DNA of 64,000 nucleotides, taken from Cryoendolithus antarcticus (taxonomy: Eukaryota; Ascomycota; Dothideomycetes; Cladosporiales; Cladosporiaceae). Below the pieces are notes generated by a model, which saw nothing but the letters and a program-made list of their open reading frames with translations, had not been told where the DNA came from and did not search any database. The stretch spans positions 186,001-250,000 of the forward strand of contig NAJO01000013.1 of assembly GCA_002077065.1 (NCBI GenBank). The letters are read 5' to 3'. Below, piece after piece: positions 1 through 10,791 of the stretch. The number at the start of each line of letters is the position of its first letter. The first letter of the stretch is position 1. The translations under genes and the position numbers were made by a program.

Positions 1-938
1 ACGCTTGTTGAATGTGGTCGAGTATGTTGTTGTCGAGGCAAGGTGGGATGTGTCTACTGTGGTAGTCACTGCACGGGTCGAGCAGTCGAGCTTCGGCAAT
101 GCCAAGCCATATTGCACCGTGCACTCACAGCCAAACATTCACCTTGACTTTTCTTCGTCTGATGATCTTCACTTTGACCACACATGGTAGCACAGCAAGG
201 TACGTCCTCCCCATCCCATCTCCCCAATCGATTCACATGATGATATGTTGTCGCCCCTATCACTACCAAGGCCCCTACCCGGAGCTCGATATGGTGATTG
301 ACCGTCCCGCCAAAGGACTGGCTGATCCGAATCTCAAATCTGCACTTATACATCGGACCGCAGTCTGTACAGTCACTGACGATGACAGCAGGTCCACTCT
401 GGCACTTGTGCAAGCATGCTAGTTGCTACCATGGCTTCGAATGCTGTGCAAGGGCGTTTACAAGTCACACCTTGTGAGCCACTTGAGGTCAACTCTAGAG
501 CAGTGGCACATGTTGTAGTGTAAACCAGGTATGAATGCAGCTCTCCTTCCCCAATTATCATCTCATGATGAGCAACACAATTACACTTAAACTGCCGATC
601 AATTGAGATGACGAGCAACTTGGTTCGATTACCTGACACCCTTCTTTCAACATCCTCTTCGTACTCTGGCCGTCCATCTGTAACTTACTGACTCCAGTGC
701 TAGGTAAGCGATGCGTGCTTCCTTCTGTCACGTTCACTGAGTAAGTCTATACCTCCAGTCCACCCTCGATACCTCCTGATGAACACAATTCATTCCATGC
801 TAAAACCGAAGGCTCGCAGAGCCGACTGTTGACTCAATGTATTTTTCATCTTTCACCTGACAGTCCTTGACCTCACCCAGACGTAGCGATGAGCTCCTAG
901 TAAGCAGCGCTGACTTTCAAGCAGACACTTACCAACGC
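1..938. other. no confident gene
   Basis: Only short overlapping open frames on both strands. The minus strand between about 70 and 640 has two Cys-rich frames that could be pieces of a small spliced gene, but I could not join them with convincing splice sites. I support no gene here. Confidence 0.4.
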
Positions 939-1697
939 TCACGCCCCGTCCTGAAACGCCGCCAACTCCTCCGCGTTCCAGGTCAAGAACTTCCCACTCA
1001 ACTCCCTGGGCGGCTTCAACACCAGCTTCGCCATGACATGTCCCGGCTGTTCCGGCTTCAACAGCCCGCCGCTGCTCTTCAACTCTGCAAATTTTGCAGC
1101 GTCCTTTGCATCCATGGCATTCTGGTGTTTCTCTCTGATCTCCCTCTGCATCTCCGTATCCACCACTCCAGGCCTAACACTTATAGTCACAATCTCCTGC
1201 TCCTCAACCCCCAACGTCATGGCAAAATGATTCAGCGCCGCCTTCGCAGCGCCGTACGCTCCCCAAGTTGGGTATGCGCCGGTCGCGGCGCCGGAAGAGG
1301 TAAAGAGTATACATCCCTTGCTCTTTTGCAGTGAAGGTAGGGCGGCTTGGACGAGGGATATGGCGGAGAAGAAGTTGACGTCGAATGCTGATTTCCATTC
1401 TCCGACATGACTGTCTTTCACTCTCTTCACTGGCTCCAGCACGCCGTGGTTGACTATGAGACCATCCATCCCTTTGAAGCGATCCTCCGCCAATCGCACG
1501 GCTTGGTCGCCGAGTGAGAAGTCGGCTAAATCCCCCGCGAGTACAGCGACTTGCTTTGGGTACTGCTCTTCGAGCTTTCGTAATGGTGCTTCGGAGCGGG
1601 AGAGCAAGACGAGATTGTGGTTGTGGGCGAGCAGGTGGTGGGCCATTGCCAGGCCAATTCCTCGAGAGGCGCCCGTCAGGATGATAGTCTTAGGCAT
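939..1697 (-). CDS. short-chain dehydrogenase/reductase (SDR)
   Basis: A single-exon 252-residue NAD(P)-dependent oxidoreductase of the classical SDR family, probably cytosolic. The glycine-rich cofactor motif TGASRGIG is at residues 8-15, an NHG variant of the NAG motif is at about 83-85, the catalytic serine lies in the SSGAA stretch near 134, and the YxxxK pair is Y148/K152. Length is normal for the family. The overall pattern resembles the fungal sepiapterin-reductase-like or yeast YIR035C-like group, but the substrate cannot be read from sequence. It ends well before the next minus-strand gene and has its own upstream region. The ATG is the only one that leaves the cofactor motif in its usual N-terminal place. 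Confidence 0.9.
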   Translation of the reverse strand: MPKTIILTGASRGIGLAMAHHLLAHNHNLVLLSRSEAPLRKLEEQYPKQVAVLAGDLADFSLGDQAVRLAEDRFKGMDGLIVNHGVLEPVKRVKDSHVGEWKSAFDVNFFSAISLVQAALPSLQKSKGCILFTSSGAATGAYPTWGAYGAAKAALNHFAMTLGVEEQEIVTISVRPGVVDTEMQREIREKHQNAMDAKDAAKFAELKSSGGLLKPEQPGHVMAKLVLKPPRELSGKFLTWNAEELAAFQDGA

Positions 1698-2229
1698 CGT
1701 TCAGTAGAGGGGGCTAGGATACGGACGCGATGGATTGGGAATATGTAAGGTACAATGCACGCGGGCAATAATTTCAGAGTGCAATGGAATGGTGGAGCTC
1801 TTCCCCCGCTGATGTCACAATGCGAGATGCCCTGTCATTCGAGTTGCATGTGATATCCTCGTCTCTGGGTGCTGTAGTCTCCCGTCCCATCTATCGTACA
1901 AGTCTCCGCTTCTCTCCTTCATCGGACGCCGAAGCATCCCAGCAGTGACCCAGCGCTATACCCAGCGCTACTGGAGATCGATCTCGTAGGCTGCCCCGCA
2001 CTAGCCTCCCAAACGCCGCACTCTCCTGTACAAAACCCAGGCCCCAGGAACAACCCATTGCTTCTAGAGCTGTCACGGTCCCGCGGGCACACTTCACAAG
2101 ACTTCACTGACGCGCTGCCACGCTGCCGCTGCCGCCGCCACCGCCGCTCACATGCACGCTCCAATGGAGTATCAAACTTACGTTTACGTTCTCATGCACA
2201 TCTCTCTCCACCTCAGCTCTCAAAGCCCT
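1698..2229. other. intergenic, no gene seen
   Basis: Lies between two minus-strand genes: upstream of the SDR and downstream of the coiled-coil protein. Short shadow frames only. Probably holds the SDR promoter. Confidence 0.5.
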
Positions 2230-3771
2230 TCACCCAGTGACTCTCCTCACCCATAGTGTCCCCTCCCCCTCTCCAAAGTCTTCCTTCCTCCTCGCCCTCG
2301 CGATCTTGATGCCTAGCTCCATTTCCTCGCGTCTGACTTCGCGGAGGACTTCCCTACGCCCCTCCAGTCCCCGTCTCGCGTGTCGTACTGTCGCGAAACT
2401 GACTTCCAGCGGACTAGCCTTCTCCAGCCCCTCCAAGTCCGCAATAGCTTTCTCGATGTTCCGTCGCTGCATGAGCAAATTCTTCTCCTGCGTGAGCAGG
2501 TACTCGAGGTGCGTGGCTTGCTTGTCTGTCATGAAAGGCGGTAAGGGGAGGGCTTTGGCGCCAGAAGTCGGGTCCGGGGTGGTGATGATTTTGGCAGGGG
2601 TGAGGTACGCGGGCGGGCGGGCGGGAGTAGTGGGCGTGACGACTTTTGGTGCAGGGGAGGAGGTTGCGCGCGAGGTTGCTGTGGTAGTGGACTGGGCGGA
2701 GGGCGTCCAGTCGTCTCTCTCGAAGCGCTGCACGGGGCGTTTGCGGGAGAGTATTGATTGGGTCGGGAGGTTGCTGTATTGAGATGTGGTGGGCTCGAGG
2801 TAGTGGGAGGGGATTGGAGGGACAGGAGAGGCGGAGTGAGAGGAGTCCATTGGAGGCGCGTAGGTGGTGTTTGTGGCTATTGTGCTCCAGCTGAAGCGGG
2901 AGTTTGAGGCTTCACCTGGTGCCAGAGTTGTTCCTGCGGAGCCGCGGTTGCTGGGACTGAAGTTCTTGCTGAGGTGCGGTGCAAGAGAGGGTGCGACTGT
3001 TGACCAACTGAAGTGGCTTGCTTGCTGTTGCGGATCAGCAGTGTGTTCGTCGCTCGTCCGGTGCCAGTCTTGCGGAGGGATGTTCTCAGAAGCCGTAGGT
3101 GATGTAGGTGCCTTGACAGCCTTGCGCTTCACTTGACTCTTCACATTCACCCCGGGCGGTAATTTAGACACCGCATTGACCGACACCTGCGACGGGGCTA
3201 TGCTGTGCACAGTCGACACGGGTGACACAGGCGAGATTGGTCGCAGACTGTCTCGATCAGCTGGAAGTGTTATCTGGCCACTGTCTTCGCTGTCGCGGAG
3301 GACCGAGATGGGCGAAGGGTTCTTCTTCGTCTTGTTTGTCTTGCGGTCTGGCGAGTGTCTGCGAGCCTGAAAAGCGCCCTGCCATGGTGAAACATACGCC
3401 GAAGGACGGACGTTCTGCGAGGGTCGACCTGTCTCGGAAGGCTCGCCTGACAGCTCATCCCACTTTGCTTGCCCGCCGGGTTTGGAGAGCATGGAGCGCA
3501 CTTGCTTGAAGATTGGGAGACGACTGTTTCGGTTGTTGGGTTCCGAGTCTGTGATTTCCTGTCGAGGATGTGCGTGGAATGATGGCGGCTCTAGCGACTG
3601 AGGTGTTTTTCTGTCAACATGTACTGCCGGGTCGGGGGTATCGTCGCTATAGACCGAGTCGCGTTCATTTCTCATCCACGGAGCGTCTTCTTGGATGGTG
3701 TAACTCGCCATTTTGACGAGACCCGCCCTATGCGCCGCTGTCTGGAGTGGCACTGTTCGAGAGGTCGACAT
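2230..3771 (-). CDS. uncharacterised fungal protein with C-terminal coiled coil
   Basis: A 513-residue protein that I do not recognise. The first ~400 residues are low in order: rich in Ser, Pro, Thr, Gln and basic residues, with many short SP and TP dipeptides. The last ~100 residues are highly charged and should form a helical coiled coil (from MTDKQATHLEYL onward, with a run of ARRGLEGRREVLREVRREE-like character). This layout suggests a scaffold or cytoskeleton/nuclear adaptor, but that is inference. The ORF begins MSTSRTV; a second Met about 20 residues on (MASYTIQEDAPWM) has a conserved look and may be the true start. No introns are needed. No enzyme motif is visible. Confidence 0.7.
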   Translation of the reverse strand: MSTSRTVPLQTAAHRAGLVKMASYTIQEDAPWMRNERDSVYSDDTPDPAVHVDRKTPQSLEPPSFHAHPRQEITDSEPNNRNSRLPIFKQVRSMLSKPGGQAKWDELSGEPSETGRPSQNVRPSAYVSPWQGAFQARRHSPDRKTNKTKKNPSPISVLRDSEDSGQITLPADRDSLRPISPVSPVSTVHSIAPSQVSVNAVSKLPPGVNVKSQVKRKAVKAPTSPTASENIPPQDWHRTSDEHTADPQQQASHFSWSTVAPSLAPHLSKNFSPSNRGSAGTTLAPGEASNSRFSWSTIATNTTYAPPMDSSHSASPVPPIPSHYLEPTTSQYSNLPTQSILSRKRPVQRFERDDWTPSAQSTTTATSRATSSPAPKVVTPTTPARPPAYLTPAKIITTPDPTSGAKALPLPPFMTDKQATHLEYLLTQEKNLLMQRRNIEKAIADLEGLEKASPLEVSFATVRHARRGLEGRREVLREVRREEMELGIKIARARRKEDFGEGEGTLWVRRVTG

Positions 3772-4816
3772 ATTCTTTGGCGGATCCTCCAGTCGCGTGG
3801 GCGCGTTTCGGCAGGGATCAGCTGTTGTGTTTCAACAGGGGGCCTTATGCAGGTGATGGTTTCCAACCAACATGCAGACGCTGTCGACGAACGTAACTTG
3901 CGCCGTCATATGCAATGCAGGTAGGTAGACGAGGATGGAGAGACGATGTGAGAAGGAGTGTGTCAAGCCACCAGACGACACCGCATTGACCGTTGGCGAT
4001 CTTCTCTCCTAGCCGACACGACTCCTCAAGAACAAGCTTCGAGCATTGGCCGCGGCGAGTGAAATGATAATTTAGCACACTACACCCGCTTTCACTGAAA
4101 CTCAGTGCCAGGTTATGGATGCAGTCCACGTGTCTAGCTGACAGCTATATAGTTGCTCGACGAACGTTGTGACTACTCGCGTGCTTGCTTCCTGTCACTC
4201 GAACAACGCGCATTCCACATTCCCTCACAAGCCTCGACGAAAGATGTACCTGACGGAATAGGACGGAGGCGCTCGGCACTGAGGTCCAAGATGCGCCGAA
4301 TTGATTATTTCGAGATTCGGTTATCACGGGAATACGCCATCGCTCCTCGGCTGTCGTCGCTAGAGGGCTCGACCTCGATGGCTTCCTTATCACAATGCTT
4401 CGTGACTATTGCCCCTCGAAATCGAGAAGTCGAATGCCGTGATAGTAAGACTGGCGACATCATGGCAAGTAAGATTCGGCCGTTTGTGCAATTACTCTCG
4501 AGACAGCGGCCGAAGAAGAGCGTTTCCGCCGTTAGAACCCATGGATACTCGTTCCTACCTTACCCCACATTGGCTTCCTACACGTGGACAGCAGTACAGT
4601 CAGCAACGTGGGGCATTTGAACGTCTGGACGTGATGGTGATGATGGTGCTGCACCGCATGCGCCTCCAGATTTCTGGATAAAGATCTGTCCACTTGATCC
4701 AAACCCTCAACATCACCGCATCCAAGTCCGCCCATGAGCGTCACCGACGCGACCCCAGCGGCGGAAGTGTAAGCCACTTCACAACCCACCACAACAGCTG
4801 AAACACTATCCTAACA
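3772..4816. other. divergent intergenic region
   Basis: About 1 kb between the minus-strand coiled-coil gene and the plus-strand Dap1-like gene, so it should contain both promoters. Small open frames here show no recognisable domain. Confidence 0.5.
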
Positions 4817-5317
4817 ATGGTGTCTCTCAACAGCGCCACGATAGCCACACCCATAAACCTCGTCCTCTTCTCCCTCTTCGCCCTTATAGTATACCTCCGC
4901 TTCCGACCCTCCACTCCCGCCGCAACGCTCCCCACCGCCCCACCCGCAACAGTCTTCCGCATCTTCACCCCACCCCAGCTCCTCCCCTTCGACGGCCAGA
5001 ACAACAAACCAGTCTACCTCGCCGTACGTGGTAAAATCTTCGACGTGAGTCCCGGGCGGAACTTCTACGGCCCCGGTGGTCCTTACGCGAACTTCGCTGG
5101 ACGGGACGCGAGTAGAGGTCTGGCGTGCGGGAGTTTCGATGCGGAGATGTTGACGGAGGACTTGAAGGGGCCGCTGGATCGGTTGGAGGATTTAGGGGGG
5201 GAGGAGATGGAGGCGCTGAGGGGATGGGAGGAGAGGTTTGGGGAGAAGTATTTGGTCGTGGGAAGGTTGGTGCCTGTGGGGCATGCAGAGGCTGAGGCGG
5301 ACGAAGAGAAGAAGTGA
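4817..5317 (+). CDS. Dap1-like cytochrome b5-fold heme protein (MAPR family)
   Basis: A 166-residue single-exon member of the membrane-associated progesterone receptor family, whose yeast form Dap1 binds heme and supports cytochrome P450 enzymes of sterol synthesis (Erg11). An N-terminal membrane anchor spans about residues 12-28 (hydrophobic LVLFSLFALIVYL). The cytochrome b5-like domain follows at about 48-155, with the family hallmarks VYLAVRGKIFDVSPG, NFYGPGGPY and FAGRDASRGLA; the Tyr of the YGPG segment is the expected heme-ligand region. The acidic, Lys-ended tail is typical. Likely ER membrane. Length fits Dap1-type proteins. Function is inferred from family. Confidence 0.93.
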   Translation: MVSLNSATIATPINLVLFSLFALIVYLRFRPSTPAATLPTAPPATVFRIFTPPQLLPFDGQNNKPVYLAVRGKIFDVSPGRNFYGPGGPYANFAGRDASRGLACGSFDAEMLTEDLKGPLDRLEDLGGEEMEALRGWEERFGEKYLVVGRLVPVGHAEAEADEEKK

Positions 5318-6079
5318 GAGAGGTTGTATGATCTGCTTGCTGCAGTCAGACGAGGATCAACGGGGTCTACAGCTGAGTCTGGTAGGCGGGGCGTCGCTGT
5401 TCGCTTCAAGAGTTCGCTGGCGAAAGACTGTGGCAGTGGCTCGCTTGCTCGGCACCTGAGATCATAAAGCGTACCTGGCCAAGATGAGTCGGGACTTACT
5501 CCACCTCCCGTGCTCTGTCGTATCGAGTGCGCATTAAATGCGTTACCTCACCCGGGGTCTTGAGGCGGTGTCGTCCACTGTAATGGTTAGTCACACTTCT
5601 CTCAACATCCGGCGAGCGTTCAGTGCTTCTATCAATCTATATGCAGCGTTGAGATACGATACTGCTAGCTGGCGAGCGATCGCTAGTGCCTACATCTTGG
5701 AGGTCCATCAGCTACTTAGAGCATTGTTTCTTAGCATGACTGGCCGTTTCTTCCACCACCATGGGTTCTCTATCGGAGGCGTGGACGAGCACTCGGATCT
5801 CGAGAGAAGCGAGACTATGCAACCATCACGCTCTTTCCCTCAATGATATCAAGCTCGTTCCTGCCATGACTCATTACGTGCGCTCACTTCGCCTTTCTTT
5901 ACTAGTATTTCGAGTTTACTCACATCCATCTCATTGCTATCGTTGCGCTCTCGACACGATCTTGTGTTCGTTACTGATCTCTCGGACTACGACTCTATGG
6001 ACCATATCGCATCTCGAAGAGTTCTTGAGTCGGACTAAGATCATCATTGCCACGGATCTCGCAACTAATTTTTGTCATC
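5318..6079. other. intergenic, no gene seen
   Basis: Some 760 bases between Dap1-like and the F-box-like gene. Open frames at 5538-5846 and 5761-6156 have no recognisable composition or domain and I regard them as chance. Confidence 0.5.
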
Positions 6080-7658
6080 ATGGTCTACTTCCAGCGGCGT
6101 CAACGGAGGCACCCAAAGCGAAAGCCAACAGTGACGATTACCGATCTACCAGATGAGCTGATCCTTGGTGTACTCGGCTATCTCGACATGGACAGTGTTC
6201 TCAAGGCACGTGTGTGCAATCAGCGACTACTCCTTGTCTGTGGACAGGCTGTGCACACCAGATTGAAGGTGCTGTACATCCACCCAACGAGACTGTCAGT
6301 CCGTCAAGCGGTGGCAATATGCAACTCTGCGTGGGCTGAGGGTATCAAGGAAATCTGTTTGTTGGGGCGAGTGTTGTGGGACGAAATGCTCGCGGAGGCG
6401 AGAGCTGCTAGGTATGTCTCTCAGGAGCTGATAGCCCCTGCTAGAGGTAACATAAAGTTACTCACTAACTGATACCCACAGAGTGATAGCCGGGGAGATT
6501 GATCCAGCTCGGAGCTACGGGACTAATAAGTTCAAACCCTGGCCGCCTACCATGCCGACGCTGGAGAAGATATGCGATTTGAATCCTGTGAAGCTCACAA
6601 GTAAGTCGACTAGCTTCGTAGAGTGTTACGACGTCCTGCTACGGGCTTTGAGGAACCTATCGAGCCTGCATACCCTCTCTTTTGCATCGAGCTGCAGCCC
6701 TACTCCAGGATTCAACCAGAGCTCGGAAAGCACTGTACGGACCCACGCGCTCGCATGCAGGACCATGCCGAAACGGCAGGGTCGAGTCGACGGCGGTCGT
6801 GACCGTGACCTTCCACGCTGGTGTGAGCTACATGCGCTATTCGCTATTCTCGCGAACAGTAGAGGATCCTGCACAATCCTGCGAATCAGCAATGAGCTTC
6901 CTTTCGGCGGGCTGTTCGTCGACAAGCTCGGAGGAAGTGGGAAGTACAGGCACTTGACGAACAGTCTTGAACGTCTGGTGACATTGGATCTGCAGATGTA
7001 CGGCGGCCCATACTGTACAGAATGGCAGGGATTGTGCAGGCGGTTGCTGGAATCGACTAGGAACCTTGCGAACCTCTCTCTTAGGTACCAGCACGATTCT
7101 TCTCGTACCCATGCTGTTACATGTGAGAGCCTAGCCTGCCTGTTCGACGAACACGAGAGTCCGACGAATGTCCTGCCTCGACCCAGAAGTCTCGAGATCA
7201 CTGCTATGCTCCCTCCCACTGATCGCAGACGACGGCATCGTCCACTACTTCAACAATTCGATATCGTGGCATTCCTCACGTCGCACCACGAGACACTGCA
7301 CAGCATCGACTTCGAGAACCTCACCTTTGCCATGCCGTACCATTCCAACGACAGCAGCGCATACAGCAATGTCAAATGTCCCATGCGGGCATCCTTCGCC
7401 GACGTCTTCGAACTCATAAACAACTGGAAGGGCGAGGGTACGGGGCAGGGAAAGCACTTCCGATGGAGGATCAATAGGTTCGGGCAACATCCGAGGTGTA
7501 GGAAAGGCTTTGAAGCCACGTCTCTGCACCAATGCGCGTTCGATTGTGAGTTGTACGCACCCAGGATATTGGGCAGGTGGACGACCGCTGAAATGGAGGA
7601 GCTGGCAGCGAGTCGCGGCGTGGATTTGGATGAAGACAGCCAGAGTTGGACATTCTGA
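6080..7658 (+). CDS. F-box-like protein, two exons
   Basis: Exon 1 is 6080-6411 and exon 2 is 6482-7658. The 70-base intron (6412-6481) starts GTATGT, has a strong ACTAAC branch site and ends CACAG. Splicing gives a 502-residue protein. Near the N-terminus, ITDLPDELILGVLGYLD followed by VLKARVCNQRLLLVCG looks like a degenerate F-box, the Skp1-binding motif of SCF ubiquitin ligases. The rest contains leucine-rich stretches (LERLVTLDLQ, LANLSLRYQ, LHSIDFENLTF) as in fungal F-box/LRR-type proteins. Target unknown. The frame opens further upstream but the first ATG is 6080. I am fairly sure of the gene, less sure of the F-box call. Confidence 0.75.
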
Positions 7659-7758
7659 GGTTTGATGATGGATTTCTTTTGCATTATTACATCTGTCATG
7701 TACTATCGTACCACTACTATCTTTCTTTCAATCCTCTTCCTCTCACCTAACGATCCGT

Positions 7759-9432
7759 TTACCCAGCCTGGAACACACCAAGCGCAACCACATGCGGGTT
7801 GATCATGCTCAGGTTGAAAGGCGTCAGGAACATGTCGCTATCGGTAAGGGCCACGAACGTCGTGTCATTGACCTGCCCAATCCCGCCCTGGTAAACCTCG
7901 CCAGCAGGCTGGTAAGTGAAACCCTGGTTCGGCCCAGTAATCGTCAAAGGCGTGTAAGTCAAATTAAGCTGGTTTGCCCAAGCGACGAACGTCGGCGCCC
8001 CAGCAGATGTGGATGTGACGTAGCTGTTGTTCGGTCCAACGGCGCTACCAGGCGCGTCCCAGAGGAAGCGAATCTGCTTTCCTGGGAAGGTGAGAGGTTC
8101 GGAGCGGTTGTGCGTGATGGCTGGGCCGCAGCCGTACCCAGTAGCGTTGAGGTTGACGCAAGACTTATCGGCTGGGATATCGGTGGTCGCGGGATCGGAG
8201 GTGCGGTTGCCGACGCGCTCCCAGTCTGCGGTGTCGTTGGCGGACACGCGGTTGATGTTGGCCTGGTTCACGACGTGCAGAGCTGGAAAGTTCTGCCATG
8301 CGAGACGGGTCGTGTTCTCAGGGCAGGAAGAGATGTAAGGTGCGAGGAACGTCCAGGCCCAGGATTGTGGGATACCAGTCTCAAACCACACGCTCATGGG
8401 GTGTAGGCCGGACATCTGGCGGAAGATCATCTCCTGGCGGGCCTCGGTGGCAATGGACTGAGCGAGGAGCTGACCGACCTCGCGGGAATCGAGGTGATTG
8501 ATGAAGCCCCAGACGCCAGACTCGCCCCAGCGAGTGAGGATCTGGTTGAAGTCGACGAACTCGCGAACGTTCTTGTACGGGTAGTCGTAGGTGCACTGAG
8601 GCGGGGCGGTCTCGCCAAGCATGTTTGTCAAGAGTGTGGCGTGACCTTGCTCTTGCTGGGCCATGAAGGAAATGAGCGCCATATCCTCGGTGGAGAGGCC
8701 AGCAGCCGCGAAGTCCTCCTCGGAGAAGATGGCAAGAGCGTTGTTGAAGCTGTCGAGCTCGATCCACTCTTGGTAGAGTCCGAGGGTGATGGACTCGTAG
8801 TCGAAGTCGCTCTCTACCATGTAGCGCGGCAGGCTACCGTTGGTGCCGAGACCGCCGGCGGGTGTGTAGGGTGCAGCCTCCTGCTTTTGGAGCTTGCCAT
8901 TGGTGTTGTAGTATGTGGCGGTCGGGTTCGGCGGGAGAGTGCCAACACTGACGGCTGCGGGAACGTTGCTCTCGGCACCGGTCGTGGTTGGCGATCCGCT
9001 GAAGGAGCCGTGTGATGTAGCTCCAGTCGGGTACGAGCTGCGCTGGGTGGCTGCGGCACCTGATTCGGTTCCACTGGGTGCTACTGTGTGGATCGCTGGC
9101 ACTGCTGAGTCGGGTCCAAAGGGCGGCGTTGGCAGCGGTGTGATTGGGGATGGTGTGTAGCTACCGAAGGTGGCATCGGCATTGCTGTAGCCGCCGAGGT
9201 TACCAGACTGGTTCTCAGCGTAAGGTGTAACGCTGGTGCCGGGTGCTGCTGTAGTAGGCGTGACAAGCGTCAACCCGGTGCCCGAAGACACACAGTGGGC
9301 GCCACCAGGGTACTGGTGTCCTGGGTTGCAAGCGTAGGACGCCGATGAGTGGCGTCCGTACTGCTGAGGAGCAGGTGCCGCAGCAACGAGGCTCGTGGCC
9401 ACCGCGCTGGTGATGAGGGTCTTGGTGTACAT
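7759..9432 (-). CDS. Rds1-like secreted ferritin-fold protein
   Basis: A 557-residue protein with an N-terminal signal peptide (residues 1 to about 19, LITSAVATSLVAAAPA), a Ser/Thr/Pro/Gly-rich linker to about 190, and a ferritin-like domain (Ferritin_2 type) at about 205-370. The domain shows the helical pattern LGLYQEWIELDSFNNAL and the metal-ligand-like EQGHATLL segment. The C-terminal third carries several NxT/NxS glycosylation sequons. This is the architecture of fission yeast Rds1, a stress- and nutrient-regulated protein, and of many fungal homologues described as stress response proteins. Biochemical role is not established for the family. Single exon; start at the signal peptide Met. 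About 1.3 kb of upstream sequence is gene-free. Confidence 0.9.
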   Translation of the reverse strand: MYTKTLITSAVATSLVAAAPAPQQYGRHSSASYACNPGHQYPGGAHCVSSGTGLTLVTPTTAAPGTSVTPYAENQSGNLGGYSNADATFGSYTPSPITPLPTPPFGPDSAVPAIHTVAPSGTESGAAATQRSSYPTGATSHGSFSGSPTTTGAESNVPAAVSVGTLPPNPTATYYNTNGKLQKQEAAPYTPAGGLGTNGSLPRYMVESDFDYESITLGLYQEWIELDSFNNALAIFSEEDFAAAGLSTEDMALISFMAQQEQGHATLLTNMLGETAPPQCTYDYPYKNVREFVDFNQILTRWGESGVWGFINHLDSREVGQLLAQSIATEARQEMIFRQMSGLHPMSVWFETGIPQSWAWTFLAPYISSCPENTTRLAWQNFPALHVVNQANINRVSANDTADWERVGNRTSDPATTDIPADKSCVNLNATGYGCGPAITHNRSEPLTFPGKQIRFLWDAPGSAVGPNNSYVTSTSAGAPTFVAWANQLNLTYTPLTITGPNQGFTYQPAGEVYQGGIGQVNDTTFVALTDSDMFLTPFNLSMINPHVVALGVFQAG

Positions 9433-10791
9433 CTTGGTGTTTGGGATGGTAAATGGATACCAAGCGTGAAGAAAGGGAAGACGATCTCACCTACCTATAT
9501 GCACAATGGCAAAGCGGGTACCGCAGCGAGTGCCGTCGCCGCGTAGGGGCGTCATGGTTACAGAGTTTTGTGCCCGGTATGTCGACAACATGATCTCATC
9601 GTATTAAGGTATGAACGAGATCCTGGCCAGCGCGCCGGCGTACAGACCGTGCGGCGAGATCCCGTCTCCACAGCGAGTTGGGTGGAGCGCGAAGTGCCGG
9701 GTAGTGACAACGCGTTCGCGGAGGCTCTTCATGTATCGACACGTACCGCGGATGGAGATGCATCTGGTGTCGTACAGCTGCTGTTTGCCACTGAAGCGGT
9801 ACTAGCCATCTCGTCCACTGTGCAAAGCGCACATACCGTCGTCTGGATTCTGTTCCTCTCCAGTCATGAGCAGCAATATGGCAGTGGAAGGTCGCACCAC
9901 GATTATAGGGCACGAAGAGGCGAAACTGATGTTGAGCCGTCACTTCATCGTCATGACTTCCATGGGCCGCTCTTACCGCTTACAGCTAGTGCGGCTCTCT
10001 TTCCCTTCCGACCTCCGAACCTTGCCCTCTTCCTTGCGGTTCATCACCGCCAAGCCTCTCATATTGACCGACTCGCCCGCAAGTCATTCCTATCATGATC
10101 ACCACGGAGGCATCGCCGCTGGGACGGTGTCCGGCATCAAACATCAGTCGCATTTGCTTAGCGCTCAAGGATTCAGGTTACACCTATTCTGCTTATCGGA
10201 GATATATCTACCTCACCACATCGTAATCAGTAGCTCATCATCGCGGACACAACCCGCAACCTTGCCCTACATGCATGTAACCCGAAGCTTGGTTATTCAA
10301 ATCGCAGGACCCGCAAACAAAATAAGCTTCACCGGCATATGACTATCGACGCTTGCATACGCAATGCATCGTACTCGTCACAGAATGCCTTTAATGGCAT
10401 GTCTGCTTCCGCAGACTACGAAGTGAAGTCCCAGATCTCAAATCTCCCTCTGCCGCCATCCGATCAGTGACATCTTGCTGAAACGTCACTCGTTGTGAAC
10501 GGAGTGGCTGCGGATGATCGCCATCTATGTTGCGGGGGATCTGCAATACAGGTGGATGAGGCTGAGTGGTAGGTGAGTCGTTGCATTGTTCCACGAAAAG
10601 ATCACTGTGCTGAACGCGCAAGCTGAGTCGTGTGGTCGGAGAAGGACGCGAGGTATATGCGGGAAGTGACATGCTAGTACGTAGCATGTCACGCCGTACA
10701 AGCGCTGGACAACAAAGACGCCTGCCGAATCTGCGCAAGCTGCATATCACTAATTGCAGCCTGCTGCTAAGAATTTCGGTATCTATCAGAT
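9433..10791. other. intergenic: upstream of the Rds1-like gene, downstream of the Lys2-like gene
   Basis: About 1.36 kb with no supported gene. It contains the promoter of the minus-strand Rds1-like gene and the 3' flank of the Lys2-like gene, where a perfect inverted repeat sits at 10666-10692. Confidence 0.5.
10666..10692. repeat. 11-bp perfect inverted repeat
   Basis: GTGACATGCTA and its exact reverse complement TAGCATGTCAC flank the 5-base spacer GTACG. It lies about 100 bases beyond the stop of the Lys2-like gene, so it could form a hairpin in the 3' UTR or be a dimeric protein-binding site. Confidence 0.7.

Noticed and set aside
66..639. Cys-rich frames on the minus strand that might be a small secreted protein
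   Set aside because: The two frames could not be joined by a credible intron and neither has a clean signal peptide.
2237..2782. 181-codon plus-strand frame
   Set aside because: Antisense shadow of the coiled-coil protein gene.
9568..10342. Two overlapping plus-strand frames of 158-176 codons
   Set aside because: No domains, mutually overlapping frames, and located in the Rds1-like promoter region.
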